DNA of 64,000 bases. It comes from Blastopirellula marina. Its GTDB lineage: Bacteria; Planctomycetota; Planctomycetia; Pirellulales; Pirellulaceae. Positions 16,322 through 25,029 of the stretch are shown here, in pieces. Under the pieces are notes generated by a model. That model worked only from the letters and a program-made list of their open reading frames with translations, had not been told where the DNA came from and did not search any database. A program made the translations under genes and the position numbers. The stretch spans positions 248,001-312,000 of the forward strand of contig NZ_PUIA01000035.1 of NCBI RefSeq assembly GCF_002967715.1, read 5' to 3'. Numbering within the stretch: the first letter of the stretch is position 1; every line of letters starts with the position of its first letter.

Positions 16322-18100
16322 ATGTTTTTGGCTAAGTTTTGCATTCGCTTTGCATTTTTTGCTGCGTGCTGCTTCTATTTCGGTAGCCAATGCCTGGCAG
16401 GAGAGGCGGTAGCTCCAATATGTTACGTTCCAAAAATTCCATCCCATGATGTAAATAGCCGTTCTTGCCGACAAATCCTTGAGCAAATTCAAGACGCGCA
16501 TATCGTTTTCGGGTCCGACAACCAACTTATGGGCGGATTCGAACGGATCACGATCGAAAAGCACCCACAGAATCCTAATGCATTTCAAGGATTTCGTTCT
16601 CCGACACGCTGGGAGGATGGACAATCGGGCATATTGCAGCAGCATTGGATAGGATCGTATTACGGCTTCTTGTCGGATGGACATGGGTTTGTACGGCTTC
16701 CACAGACGAAGTGGTTCGCGACCGGAGGTAGCTGGCGTTTATCCGTCGATGGCCGTCCGTTCGAAACGGAAGTTGAATGGTCCGATCTTCCGCATGACAC
16801 CAGTGGAAGATGCTTGTTTGATCTCGCTTTCAAAATGAGTATCCAGGCGAACCAAGAGATTCCAGAGTGTCACTGGGATGAAGTCTCATCCACGTTGGTC
16901 ATTCGCCAGGCGGATGGTTCGCGATTCTTCTTGCGCTTCCGAACACCCAGCGATACGCTCAAGTTCGGTACGGACTTATCGGAACTGCGATGGCATTCGG
17001 CGACCGGAGATACTTCGGTTGTTTACACACGATTCGAACTGACGGATGCCGCGTTCGACAAGACCATCGATCTCAAGTCACATGATGTCATTCAGACGCA
17101 GCTAGGAAAGGAGTTTGCGGAGCGTTCAGGATCGGAAGAGTTCTCTTATTCTCAAATGCAAAGCGTTGGCTTGCCAAACAGCCACCGTTCCGACTTGCTG
17201 GCCGACACCCTCGGCCTGGCGCAAACGCCCACACTTAAGCAGAATGTGACCGATTATCAGACGTACTACCAATCGTTGGATGATCGTTCACAGCTACGTC
17301 TATTGCTGGAACATCCCAACAAGGTCTTTGATCTCTCAAGCAGTTCAGGCATCGGCCAGCTTTACGATTCATTGAGTGAAAAATTGGAATGGATCGCGGA
17401 TGAACGATACAGACAGCGTGGCGATCTCTTGCAAATTGACGACACTTCGATGCGATGGCGTGATGCAGAACGGATCACGTCTGCCATTGAGATGTGGAAG
17501 ATCGTGGAATACAGCAGGCAACTCACTTCCGAGTCAATTCTGAGCAAGCAAGACCGCCTACGTTTGCTCGCTCGGATCGCAGAACTTGGTCCTCCTTCAT
17601 TCAACGGAACCGGAGAGACATTTAAGAATAGAGAATTCGAGGACCCATTGATCGAGGCAATGTTTTACACGCGTTGGCAGTGGGTAACCGAGTCCAAGCA
17701 CCACGACGCCTTGGTTCATGCCATAAAGACCTACGCCGTGGGAACCCCACACTCGCTTCTGGCAATAGACTCCCTCATACGCTTGGGGCAGCTTGACCGG
17801 GTGCCTAGCAAAGAGATGGATAGCTGGTGGGCGTCGTATATTCTGAACGCACACAACAAGTCTTCTCGCATGCGTGCTCTTTCAACTATATCTCGCCACG
17901 AAGCAGGGCTGCGTTACCTTATTGAGAAACTGCGAACCCAATCGAACGTTGCCCCGCTCGACCAAGAGATTGCGAGTGTTATCAGCAGTCGTGCTTGGGC
18001 TGCAAGAAAGTTGGGTAGATATGATATTGTATCAAAGGAATTGTGCACTGATATAGAGAAGATACGCTCGTCTCGAAGTAAGTTAGACACCGCACCTTAA
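16322..18100 (+). CDS. secreted protein of unknown function (592 aa)
   Basis: I start at ATG 16322, which gives a signal peptide (MFLAKFCIRFAFFAACCF to CLAGEA). TTG/ATG codons at 16250-16256 would add 22-24 residues. The N-terminal half is mixed strands (GSWRLSVDGRPFETEVEW, FDLAFKMSIQ, STLVIRQADGSRFFLRF). From about residue 330 the protein is mainly helical, with repeats reminiscent of HEAT or TPR arrays, for example PHSLLAIDSLIRLGQLDRVP. No catalytic motif was recognised. Base composition and codon use are more AT-rich than in the core genes, and mobile-element remnants lie on both sides, suggesting acquired DNA. Confidence 0.65.
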   Translation: MFLAKFCIRFAFFAACCFYFGSQCLAGEAVAPICYVPKIPSHDVNSRSCRQILEQIQDAHIVFGSDNQLMGGFERITIEKHPQNPNAFQGFRSPTRWEDGQSGILQQHWIGSYYGFLSDGHGFVRLPQTKWFATGGSWRLSVDGRPFETEVEWSDLPHDTSGRCLFDLAFKMSIQANQEIPECHWDEVSSTLVIRQADGSRFFLRFRTPSDTLKFGTDLSELRWHSATGDTSVVYTRFELTDAAFDKTIDLKSHDVIQTQLGKEFAERSGSEEFSYSQMQSVGLPNSHRSDLLADTLGLAQTPTLKQNVTDYQTYYQSLDDRSQLRLLLEHPNKVFDLSSSSGIGQLYDSLSEKLEWIADERYRQRGDLLQIDDTSMRWRDAERITSAIEMWKIVEYSRQLTSESILSKQDRLRLLARIAELGPPSFNGTGETFKNREFEDPLIEAMFYTRWQWVTESKHHDALVHAIKTYAVGTPHSLLAIDSLIRLGQLDRVPSKEMDSWWASYILNAHNKSSRMRALSTISRHEAGLRYLIEKLRTQSNVAPLDQEIASVISSRAWAARKLGRYDIVSKELCTDIEKIRSSRSKLDTAP

Positions 18101-18303
18101 ACACCAAATCGAAAGTTGCTTGCCTACGAATTCGCCTAGGACGCGTATTGACTTTCTGACGAAGCCCGATTTCGACTAACACCACATGTCTTGTCAAAAG
18201 CTAATTCTCAACCTTAAATCGCCTAATGCGATTTTATCAAAGATGGAGAAGAAAAGGTGTCAGGACTCTTTGTTCTCTCCACCGCTTGTGTTATCATGCT
18301 TCC

Positions 18304-18525
18304 ATGGGAAGGCCAAAACGAGCGGACGAGGCTGGGAGCGTTTATCATGCGTTGAATCGAGGCAACGCACGAGCGACTATTTTCGATAAGCCGGAGGACT
18401 TCGATGCCTTCGAGCGTATCTTAGCCGAGGGGCTTTCGCGGTATCCATGCCAGTTGCTGGCCTACCAGTTGATGCCCAACCACTGGCACTTGGTGATCCG
18501 CCCCACGGCGGACGGCGGTATGGGG
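18304..18525 (+). pseudogene. RAYT (REP-associated tyrosine transposase) fragment 1
   Basis: The frame starts MGRPKRADEAGSVYHALNRG and reaches LMPNHWHLVIRPTADGG. It contains the His-hydrophobe-His (HWH) metal-binding motif of HUH nucleases of the Y1/TnpA-REP family. Just after this motif the sequence is replaced by a new GAAAAGGTGTCAGGACTC tag and a second copy of the gene start, so the catalytic Tyr region is missing and the copy cannot be active. Confidence 0.7.
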
Positions 18526-18601
18526 GAAGAAAAGGTGTCAGGACTCTTTATGCCCTCCCAGGACTCTTTGTTCCCTCCACCGCTTGTGTTATCTTGCTTC
18601 C

Positions 18602-18968
18602 ATGGGAAGGCCAAAGCGAGCGGACGAGGCTGGGGGCGCTTATCATGCGTTGAATCGTGGCAACGCACAAGCGACTATTTTCGAGAAGCCGGAGGACTTC
18701 AATGCCTTCGAGCGTATCTTAGCCGAGGGGCTTTCGCGGTATCCATGCCAGTTGCTGGCCTACCAGTTAATGCCCAACCACTGGCACTTGGTGGTCCGCC
18801 TCACGGCGGACGAAGGAAGTGAACGCGATCCAACACGCCATCCGCCGAGGCTCCCCGCTGGGCGACCCCAAATGGACCCAATCGACCGCCTGCCGTCTCA
18901 ATCTAGACTCGACCCTACGCCCCAGAGGCCGACCAAAGAAAACAGGTAGCGGCCAAAAAGAGTCCTGA
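18602..18968 (+). pseudogene. RAYT fragment 2, internally deleted and frameshifted
   Basis: A second copy of the RAYT N-terminus (MGRPKRADEAGGAYHALNRG to MPNHWHLVVRLTADEG). It runs into a different frame that encodes the typical RAYT C-terminus (RGSPLGDPKWTQSTACRL, then STLRPRGRPKKTGSGQK) ending at the TGA at 18966-18968. The middle part, including the expected catalytic Tyr, is gone. The tail overlaps the right-end REP-like tag. Confidence 0.7.
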
Positions 18969-18993
18969 CACCTTTTCCGCCCCCGAAGATTTT

Positions 18994-19479
18994 ATGGAAA
19001 TTCGAGAAGGCAAGTGCGTGTCAGTACGTCGGTTAACGTATCTGGAAAAGGAAGATGAATACAAGGCTGTTAGCTATATATTCCGAACTACAAATCCCGA
19101 GTGGCAATTACTCCACGAAGAGATTTGGCGCGCAAACCAAATTCTAAAAGGACTTGAGTATGCCTCGACTCAGGTAGGGTATGTCGAGATATATAATGAT
19201 ATTATGGGTGACCTGCTTGGAGCAATTAATGGTATGGTTGGTGCTTCACATGCACTTGAAGGCGAAGTACAGGATTTAAAACAATTAGAAATTGAAAGCC
19301 TGAAGAGCTTGGTTGAACAGCGGAAGCGGTTTTATCAGCATAGGCAGGAATTAATAGGTCAGTACGATTATTCTCGCAAGGTGACCGATCGAATTCTTTT
19401 CGACGAGGGAGACTGGGAGATTGAGTATACTACGGAGAGAGTAAGGATTGAAGAGGTATTGGATGATGCATGTGAATAG
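18994..19479 (+). CDS. hypothetical helical protein (161 aa)
   Basis: An AT-rich gene starting at ATG 18994. The product is almost wholly helical with a charged coiled-coil-like second half (LEGEVQDLKQLEIESLKSLV and EQRKRFYQHRQELI). A Gly/Ala-rich middle (MGDLLGAINGMVGASH) might be a hydrophobic hairpin, but no clear membrane segment is visible. It begins immediately after the RAYT block and its 3' end overlaps possible early starts of the next gene. Composition unlike the core genes suggests horizontal acquisition. Family not recognised. Confidence 0.55.
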   Translation: MEIREGKCVSVRRLTYLEKEDEYKAVSYIFRTTNPEWQLLHEEIWRANQILKGLEYASTQVGYVEIYNDIMGDLLGAINGMVGASHALEGEVQDLKQLEIESLKSLVEQRKRFYQHRQELIGQYDYSRKVTDRILFDEGDWEIEYTTERVRIEEVLDDACE

Positions 19480-19564
19480 TAGTGTGAGTAATGCATATAG
19501 CAAAAATGCAGTCTCTTTTCGTGCTTTTTATTGCGATTTCAAGGGGCAGGGCGGGAGTGTTCAC

Positions 19565-20263
19565 TTGAGCCGCGTGACGGCAAGTAGTGCTTCGTGTTAT
19601 GGTATACTGATGCTCGTTGTATTTGGAGCTCTGGCGGGATGCATGAAGAATCCACCGCATTCGAATTCAGATGACAGAGAGAGTAGCGGAAACATGAAAG
19701 CGACAATTGTCGAGCAGGAACTCGCATTCCCTGATACGATTCAGTTTGCCGGTAAGAAGTGGAAGCTACATCAGAAATCTCCTGGAGTTAATGTGTTGGG
19801 AAAGTCATATGACTACGTCGCGGACCGGCCGAACGAACTGCTTCGTGTTTTTAAGGGAGGTAGGAGAAGTGAAATTCTAGAGAGTTTCGTTATTTATAAT
19901 CGCAGTGATCTACATGCGCAGTGGGTTGAAAATGGCAAGACTGTGGTTACCGACTCAAGTGGGCGTACGGTTGAGTGGACGATGCTGAATGGAGTAAGGG
20001 AGGGCCGATTTCGCCAGTTCTATGTAAACGGCGAGGTAAAACATGAGGGAATATGTGTAAATGGAGTAATAGGAGGAGAATCTAAGGGATTCTATCCGGA
20101 CGGAAGCTTGTGGTGGGAGGGTTCGCTAGACAACGGGATGTTGTTCGGAAGCAACGGCTTGTTTTATAGGGAAGATGGTACGCCAATTTACAATCTCACC
20201 TCCAAAGAGAAGCTCAGAGAGTATGAAGAGTGGCGTGCGTCCGACGGTGAATTGTCTAAGTAA
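19565..20263 (+). CDS. YwqK-like (MORN-type repeat) lipoprotein
   Basis: I start at TTG 19565, which follows GGGAG and gives a compact lipoprotein signal (MSRVTASSASCYGILMLVVF, then GALAGC). ATG codons at 19463/19466 would put about 60 residues before the lipobox Cys. The second half contains tandem YwqK/MORN-like repeats: EWTMLNGVREGRFRQFYVNG, KHEGICVNGVIGGESKGFYP and WWEGSLDNGMLFGSNGLFY. YwqK-type proteins have been annotated as antitoxins, but the assignment is weak and the lipoprotein signal places this one in the envelope. AT-rich, in the same accessory stretch as its neighbours. Confidence 0.65.
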   Translation: MSRVTASSASCYGILMLVVFGALAGCMKNPPHSNSDDRESSGNMKATIVEQELAFPDTIQFAGKKWKLHQKSPGVNVLGKSYDYVADRPNELLRVFKGGRRSEILESFVIYNRSDLHAQWVENGKTVVTDSSGRTVEWTMLNGVREGRFRQFYVNGEVKHEGICVNGVIGGESKGFYPDGSLWWEGSLDNGMLFGSNGLFYREDGTPIYNLTSKEKLREYEEWRASDGELSK

Positions 20264-20380
20264 GGAAGGCTCCTCAACAAAGTTTCTACAAGTGCTTAGA
20301 CTATAAGAAATTGAAAGTGTGTCAGATTCACGGGAAAGAAAAGGTGTCAGGACTCTTTGTTCTCTCCGACAAGAAAAAGG

Positions 20381-20792
20381 GACGGGGGCAATACAGTTCG
20401 GCACGAGATTTGCGCATGACATTTCACAAGCATTGCAACTGCCAGTTTGTCATGCGGCGAGGGTTTTTGTGACCAGGCGGAAATCAGGGGAACTGAAGGG
20501 GCAGCTTGAGGCGCGGGATCTTCAGGGGATGAAGTTCTTCAAGTCGATTCGCCCGCTGCTGGCATCGCTGCACGAAATTGGGACCGAAAGAGATCGGGCC
20601 GGCAATCGCGATCAGCACATGGATGAGTACTGCGTGCACACACCGAGGCAAATCGTGCGAACAGGGCATACTGTACGGTAAAACAGCCAAAAATCCCAGC
20701 ACGTGAGCCCAAGAGAACGCCCCCCCGAGGCCGCATCTGGTATAACAAAACACATCGGACAAATCTCGTGCCGAACAGTCTTGCCCCCGTCC
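20381..20792 (+). mobile_element. MITE-like element, copy B, with IS4-type transposase N-terminus
   Basis: A ~412 bp element, inverted relative to copy A at 9107-9517 and highly similar throughout. Left end GACGGGGGCAATACAGTTCG; right end AACAGTCTTGCCCCCGTC preceded by AAATCTCGTGCCG. The embedded frame reads QALQLPVCHAARVFVTRRKS, LEARDLQGMKFFKSIRPLLA and AGNRDQHMDEYC and then stops, so the transposase is truncated. A REP-like tag (20343-20355) lies just to its left. Confidence 0.7.
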
Positions 20793-20805
20793 TCTTATTC
20801 TCCAT

Positions 20806-20850
20806 TCAGGGGCTCACACCCCTGGCTATTCTCTGTGCCCTTACAGGGCT
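20806..20850. repeat. double-hairpin repeat
   Basis: Two small stems in a row, CAGGGG-CTCACA-CCCCTG and GCCCT-TA-CAGGGC, lie between the MITE-like copy B and the stop codon of the minus-strand phosphatase. They could form a terminator-like structure for that gene, but there is no T-run on the minus-strand side. The layout resembles an interspersed intergenic repeat; no second copy was found in this window. Confidence 0.35.
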
Positions 20851-20869
20851 TCGGATGCGTTGGGCACGC

Positions 20870-22855
20870 CTACAGAACCTTGGCCACTACAAATGTCAGG
20901 TCATCATCCTGCGAACCAGTCCCTCGGTAGCCCACCAGTGCCTGGCGGATGATTTGGCTGATCTCTTCGGAAGTCTTCTCGGCGTTTTTGCGGATGAGTT
21001 CTTCCAGCCGCTGTTTGCCGAACTGCTGGCCTGCTTCGTTCATGGTTTCTTCCAGGCCGTCGGTGGTGGCCAGGATGACGGTGCCGGGCAGGATGTTGGG
21101 CTGCCAGTACTCGGCGTACGTTTCTCCTTCCATCAGCCCCAGCGGCAGGCCGCCCCCGTCGAGCTGCGGGAACTTGTCGCTGTTGGGCGTATAGATGATC
21201 GGTGGTCCGTGGCCGGCGGATGCCCAGCGGATCGTGTCCTTCTTCGCGGAAAGGGTGATTAGCAGCATCGTCATGAAACGTTCGCCGTTGGTATCGATCA
21301 CCAACATATCGTTCAGGTGATTCAGGAAGTCGGCCAGTGAGCCAGGCTCGGCGCAGCGGCTCCGCAAAATTCCGCGGGCAGTTGCCATCAGCAGGGCAGC
21401 GGCCACGCCGTGCCCCATCACGTCCCCTATCACCAGCACGGCGGTATCTTCATCGGTGCCACCGACATCGAGAAAGTCGTAGTAGTCGCCGCCGGTTTCG
21501 TCGCAGTAGGTGCTGTGGCCGGCAATGTCGAGCCCTTGGATCTGCGGCGACTGGGAAGGCAACAAGTTTCGCTGAACTTCCATCGCCAGCGACAACGACT
21601 TCTGCATCCGCAAGCGGTCTTTCAGCCCCTCGGCCATCTTGTTGATCTCGGTGGCCAGGTGGGTGTACTCCGGAGCATGCTGGATATTCAGCTTCGTTTC
21701 GAGGTCCCCTTGGCCGATCCGCCGAACTGAATCGCTGATGGTTGTCAGGGGCTTAACCAGCCAGTGCGCGGCCAGCAGCCCCAGGCCGACCGCCAACACA
21801 ACCGCGATCAGGCTCGTAATCCAACTGCGGGCGAACTCGGCTTGAATGTCCCCCACGAAATCGTCTTCCGGCACGATGGTTAGTAGCTGCCAGTCAAGGC
21901 CTACCTCGCGTCCGACCTGCGATGCGTGCAGGTAAAACGTTTCGCCAGCCAGATTGATATGTGTACTGACGTCGCCGGCTGAGTCCTGGCTTTCCAGGAA
22001 TTTGGCCGCGGCCAGAATCTTGGGGTTATCCGACTCCGTGGCCAGCAATTGGCTTCCTGCCGATGAGATGATCTTCGTTCCGTCCGAGGTCGCCAGCAGT
22101 TTGCCATCGGACGAAAGCATGAACGCCATGCCGGTCTTGCCGATCTTCAGCTTACCCAGGTAGCTGGAAAGATCGTTCAGCGAGTAGTCGGCATCGGCAA
22201 TGCCCAGCAGCGTGCGATCGGCCTGATACACGGGAATTCCGTACGAGATGCCCAGCGTCGTCTCTTCGCCACTGCCGCCACCGACCCAGACATACGGATC
22301 GCTCCAGCTTGGCTTTTTGGCATCGCGGGGTGCTTGAAACCAGGGGCGTGTTTCCAGGCGAAACTCAAACGAGTTGCGTGTGTCTTGCAGGACTTCTCCG
22401 GCGCTGTTGAGCTTCCATTCTTCCATCTGTTCGGAAGACGAATCGCTTTTGATTGCCCAATAGGTGCTGCCGTCGGCATAGCGGCTGACCCAGACCGACC
22501 GCCCATCGGCGCTACCCCACGAGATCGCGCTGAGCATATCGAACGTCTTCGACTCGCGCACGAACGTTGGCCGCCAGGCTGCCAGGTCGTCAGGGGGAAG
22601 AGCCTTGGTGGTGACCAGATGCTTATTCATCTGGCATACCTGGACCGGAATCGAAAGGACATCGGCGATCTTGCCAGCGGTAGTGCGGTGGATCTCGTCG
22701 ATACTCTGCTCGGCCAGCTGCGTTACGGCATGATGCGATTGCCGATTCCACGTCAAAGACAACCATACTCCCACGATCAGCACCGGAACACCGAACAGCA
22801 GGGGAGCGAGAACGCGAATAGGTAGACGTGTAAGGGACAAGGTCTCTACTTCCAT
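20870..22855 (-). CDS. membrane sensor with HAMP and SpoIIE-type PP2C phosphatase domain
   Basis: A 661-residue protein. An N-terminal membrane segment (VLAPLLFGVPVLIVGVWLSL) precedes a periplasmic double-Cache-like sensor (RPWFQAPRD, GISYGIPVYQADRTLLGIAD, GMAFMLSSDGKLLATSDG). A second membrane segment (ITSLIAVVLAVGLGLLA) leads to HAMP (VKPLTTISDSVRRIGQGDLE) and the phosphatase (EVQRNLLPSQSPQIQGLDIA, GDYYDFLDV, VIGDVMGHGVAAAL, ASAGHGPPIIY, ATTDGLEET, DDDLTFVV). The Asp residues of GDYYD, GDVMGHG and the final DDD are the usual metal ligands. Such RsbU-like enzymes dephosphorylate an anti-sigma-factor antagonist. I start at ATG 22855. Confidence 0.9.
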   Translation of the reverse strand: MEVETLSLTRLPIRVLAPLLFGVPVLIVGVWLSLTWNRQSHHAVTQLAEQSIDEIHRTTAGKIADVLSIPVQVCQMNKHLVTTKALPPDDLAAWRPTFVRESKTFDMLSAISWGSADGRSVWVSRYADGSTYWAIKSDSSSEQMEEWKLNSAGEVLQDTRNSFEFRLETRPWFQAPRDAKKPSWSDPYVWVGGGSGEETTLGISYGIPVYQADRTLLGIADADYSLNDLSSYLGKLKIGKTGMAFMLSSDGKLLATSDGTKIISSAGSQLLATESDNPKILAAAKFLESQDSAGDVSTHINLAGETFYLHASQVGREVGLDWQLLTIVPEDDFVGDIQAEFARSWITSLIAVVLAVGLGLLAAHWLVKPLTTISDSVRRIGQGDLETKLNIQHAPEYTHLATEINKMAEGLKDRLRMQKSLSLAMEVQRNLLPSQSPQIQGLDIAGHSTYCDETGGDYYDFLDVGGTDEDTAVLVIGDVMGHGVAAALLMATARGILRSRCAEPGSLADFLNHLNDMLVIDTNGERFMTMLLITLSAKKDTIRWASAGHGPPIIYTPNSDKFPQLDGGGLPLGLMEGETYAEYWQPNILPGTVILATTDGLEETMNEAGQQFGKQRLEELIRKNAEKTSEEISQIIRQALVGYRGTGSQDDDLTFVVAKVL

Positions 22856-23094
22856 CCGATGAAGATAAGCAGCTAATAGCCTGACTTCATGATAACGCAT
22901 CCCCATCGTCCACGCGCCCACGGCGGAGAAGAGGAGGGGAGACGAATTATCTTATCCCCATGCCCTGCGGGGAGAATGTTAAGGTGAGGGGACATGCTGC
23001 TCGGCGGTAGCACATGCCCGATTTGTGCTGGTGAGAGAAGAGAACGTTGGCTAGAAATGCAAGCCAAACCTCTCTCAGAAGCCCCTCACTCTAG

Positions 23095-23118
23095 CCCTCT
23101 CCCCTCAGGGGAGAGGGG
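23095..23118. repeat. short GC-rich palindromic repeat
   Basis: CCCTCTCCCC-TCA-GGGGAGAGGG forms a perfect 10-bp stem, similar to the block at 4781-4811, with a degenerate relative at about 22951-22996. All three are intergenic. This one lies 27 bases beyond the stop of the minus-strand AAA ATPase gene, so it may end up in that mRNA's 3' tail. Confidence 0.45.
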
Positions 23119-23144
23119 ACCATGGAGGACACACTTGCGATTTA

Positions 23145-24671
23145 CTACATCACCGCGAAGTAGTTATCGACAGCCCCGTCGAAGTAATCTTTGGTCAGCT
23201 CCAGTGGGGCGTTTTCGTACAGACACATATTGCGGACCTGCATCAGAAGGTCGCGCGGCTGGCAACAGCGGAACGGGCGGTTGACCTTCTTGTAGTGGTT
23301 CTCGATCAGGTAGTCGATCGCCGGTTCATTGATCGTGAACCCCATCATCGGGCACATGATATCGAACAACTGGCGGAACTCTTGTTCGGTCGGATCGACC
23401 ACTTCGATCTTGTAGGGAATACGACGCAAAAACGCGTCGTCGCACAGGTCGCGTGGTTCCAAGTTGGTCGAGAAGACAATCAACTGATCGAACGGCACCT
23501 GAATCTTCTTACCGCCGCGCATGTTTAGGAAGTCGTAGCGTTTTTCCAGCGGCACAATCCAGCGGTTGAGTAGCTCGTCGGTGCTCATTCGCTGACGACC
23601 AAAGTCGTCGATCACCAGCGTGCCGCAGTTGCTTTTCAGTTGTAGCGGTGCTTCGCTGACGCCGGTGGCTTGAATGGTGCTGATTTCAAGGTTATCCATC
23701 GTAAGTTCACCACCGACGATGATCGTGGGACGTTTGATCCGCACCCAGCGGCGATCGATACGATGCTGCTGCATGATACCGGGTCCATCTTCCAGCGGCA
23801 CTTCATCGTGCACTGCCGGGTCGAAGACGCGGAGGATCTCGCCATCGATTCCAATCGCACGAGGAACCCAGATGTACTTACCGAAGGCGCGGGTGACACG
23901 TTCGGCGATACTCGTTTTACCATTACCAGGCGCACCAAAGAGAAACAGACCACGGCCGCTGTTGATCGCTGGACCAAGCCGGCGGAACATGGCCTTGTTG
24001 ATCAAGAGGTCTTCGAACGCGGTTTCCAACGCCTGGACGCTAGGGGACTGGCCTTCCAGTGACTGAGCGCGAACGCTGGCCACATAGTCGTGAAGCGACA
24101 CCGGTGCCGAGCCGTAATAGGTGCAGTGTTCGTTGTAACGCCGGGCACGTTCGCGACCGAGATCGGTGAGGTAATAAACGTAGTCGCCTGCCTGAGCGGT
24201 GTCTTTGTAAACGACCAACTGGTCGTACTTCATCTTCCGCAACGATTCGTCCATCAGCAGAAATGGGATGCATAACTGGCCGGCGATCTCGCGGCCAGAG
24301 GCTTCACCAGCGGTAAGCAGGTACTTCAAGCACAACGCTTCGACGTCGGTTCCGGTGAGATGCGCTTCACGCAGCGATTCAGGCTCGCGCGGGTAGAACG
24401 GCATATCGCCGTCCTCTTGCAGATTGATCGAAGGGGTTGGCGTTGCCGCGGCAGCACGGGCCGTTTCAGCAAACGCACCTTCGTCGTCCGAACCACGGCT
24501 GGTCATGCTGTTGATCCGCGAGATCATCGCCTCGAGCGACTTGTCACTCGCATCTTGTGGGTCTTCCTCTGGCGCAATGGCCTCTACCAATTGCCAGGGA
24601 TCGATATCCCCAGAGTCTGCCGCATCGCTACCAGCCAGTTGAGCCAACAAATCTTTAAGCGGGTCGGACAT
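23145..24671 (-). CDS. AAA-family ATPase with N-terminal helical/winged-helix region
   Basis: A 508-residue cytosolic protein. Residues 1-90 are acidic and low-complexity. Residues 95-190 look like a winged-helix-type module ([37 protein letters not shown]). The AAA core has Walker [16 protein letters not shown] near residue 245, Walker [14 protein letters not shown] near 350, a sensor-1-like [17 protein letters not shown] and an arginine-rich lid ([17 protein letters not shown]). There is no signal peptide or membrane segment. I cannot name its client. It is divergent from acnA across 358 bases. Confidence 0.8.
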   Translation of the reverse strand: MSDPLKDLLAQLAGSDAADSGDIDPWQLVEAIAPEEDPQDASDKSLEAMISRINSMTSRGSDDEGAFAETARAAAATPTPSINLQEDGDMPFYPREPESLREAHLTGTDVEALCLKYLLTAGEASGREIAGQLCIPFLLMDESLRKMKYDQLVVYKDTAQAGDYVYYLTDLGRERARRYNEHCTYYGSAPVSLHDYVASVRAQSLEGQSPSVQALETAFEDLLINKAMFRRLGPAINSGRGLFLFGAPGNGKTSIAERVTRAFGKYIWVPRAIGIDGEILRVFDPAVHDEVPLEDGPGIMQQHRIDRRWVRIKRPTIIVGGELTMDNLEISTIQATGVSEAPLQLKSNCGTLVIDDFGRQRMSTDELLNRWIVPLEKRYDFLNMRGGKKIQVPFDQLIVFSTNLEPRDLCDDAFLRRIPYKIEVVDPTEQEFRQLFDIMCPMMGFTINEPAIDYLIENHYKKVNRPFRCCQPRDLLMQVRNMCLYENAPLELTKDYFDGAVDNYFAVM

Positions 24672-25029
24672 AGTTGTTATCTTCGTTGCGCAAGCACTGC
24701 CAGAGAGGTGGGGAAAAGACGTTTCGAGGAAAGCCTAGGTCACACACGGGAAGAATCAACTCACTTGCGCGTTACGTTTTGCGCAGGCGTTATAACCCAA
24801 CCTAATAGTTTTCCGAGGGGGAAAATGGGGGGCGTAGCTGCCGAAATGGTGAACCACCCATATGCGGAGGGCAATTGCAGGCCACAGGCGATCAAAATGC
24901 TGCCGATCGGTCCCGCAAGCCCCCCAAAACGTCGCCAGTTCCCTGGAAGACAACCCCTTCGGCTTTCGCTAGAATTGGGAGCATCTACCGATATGCCTCA
25001 ATAGATACGCTTTAGAAAGAACGAGTACG
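24672..25029. other. divergent promoter region, AAA ATPase / acnA
   Basis: 358 bases between two divergent genes, so promoters for both should lie here. TAGAAT at about 24970-24975 could be a -10 box for acnA, but no convincing -35 sits at the right distance. No palindromic operator was noticed and no credible reading frame was found. Confidence 0.3.

Larger units (their letters stand above)
18251..18980 (+). repeat. RAYT/REP-like composite with inverted ends
   Basis: This ~730 bp block begins with GAAAAGGTGTCAGGACTC (18251-18267) and ends with the inverse GAGTCCTGACACCTTTTCC (about 18959-18978), so the ends form an inverted repeat around RAYT coding fragments. The left end plus the RAYT start is repeated within the block from 18530. 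The same tag occurs singly at 7912-7926, 9070-9080 and 20343-20355. RAYT proteins are known to mobilise REP-type sequences, so the tag is likely the target of this RAYT family. Confidence 0.6.

Noticed and set aside
9107-20792. Composite transposon bounded by the two MITE-like copies
   Set aside because: Neither copy encodes a full transposase, no target-site duplication flanks the 11-kb unit, and the enclosed barrel/C39 genes have normal composition. Inversion is more plausible than transposition.
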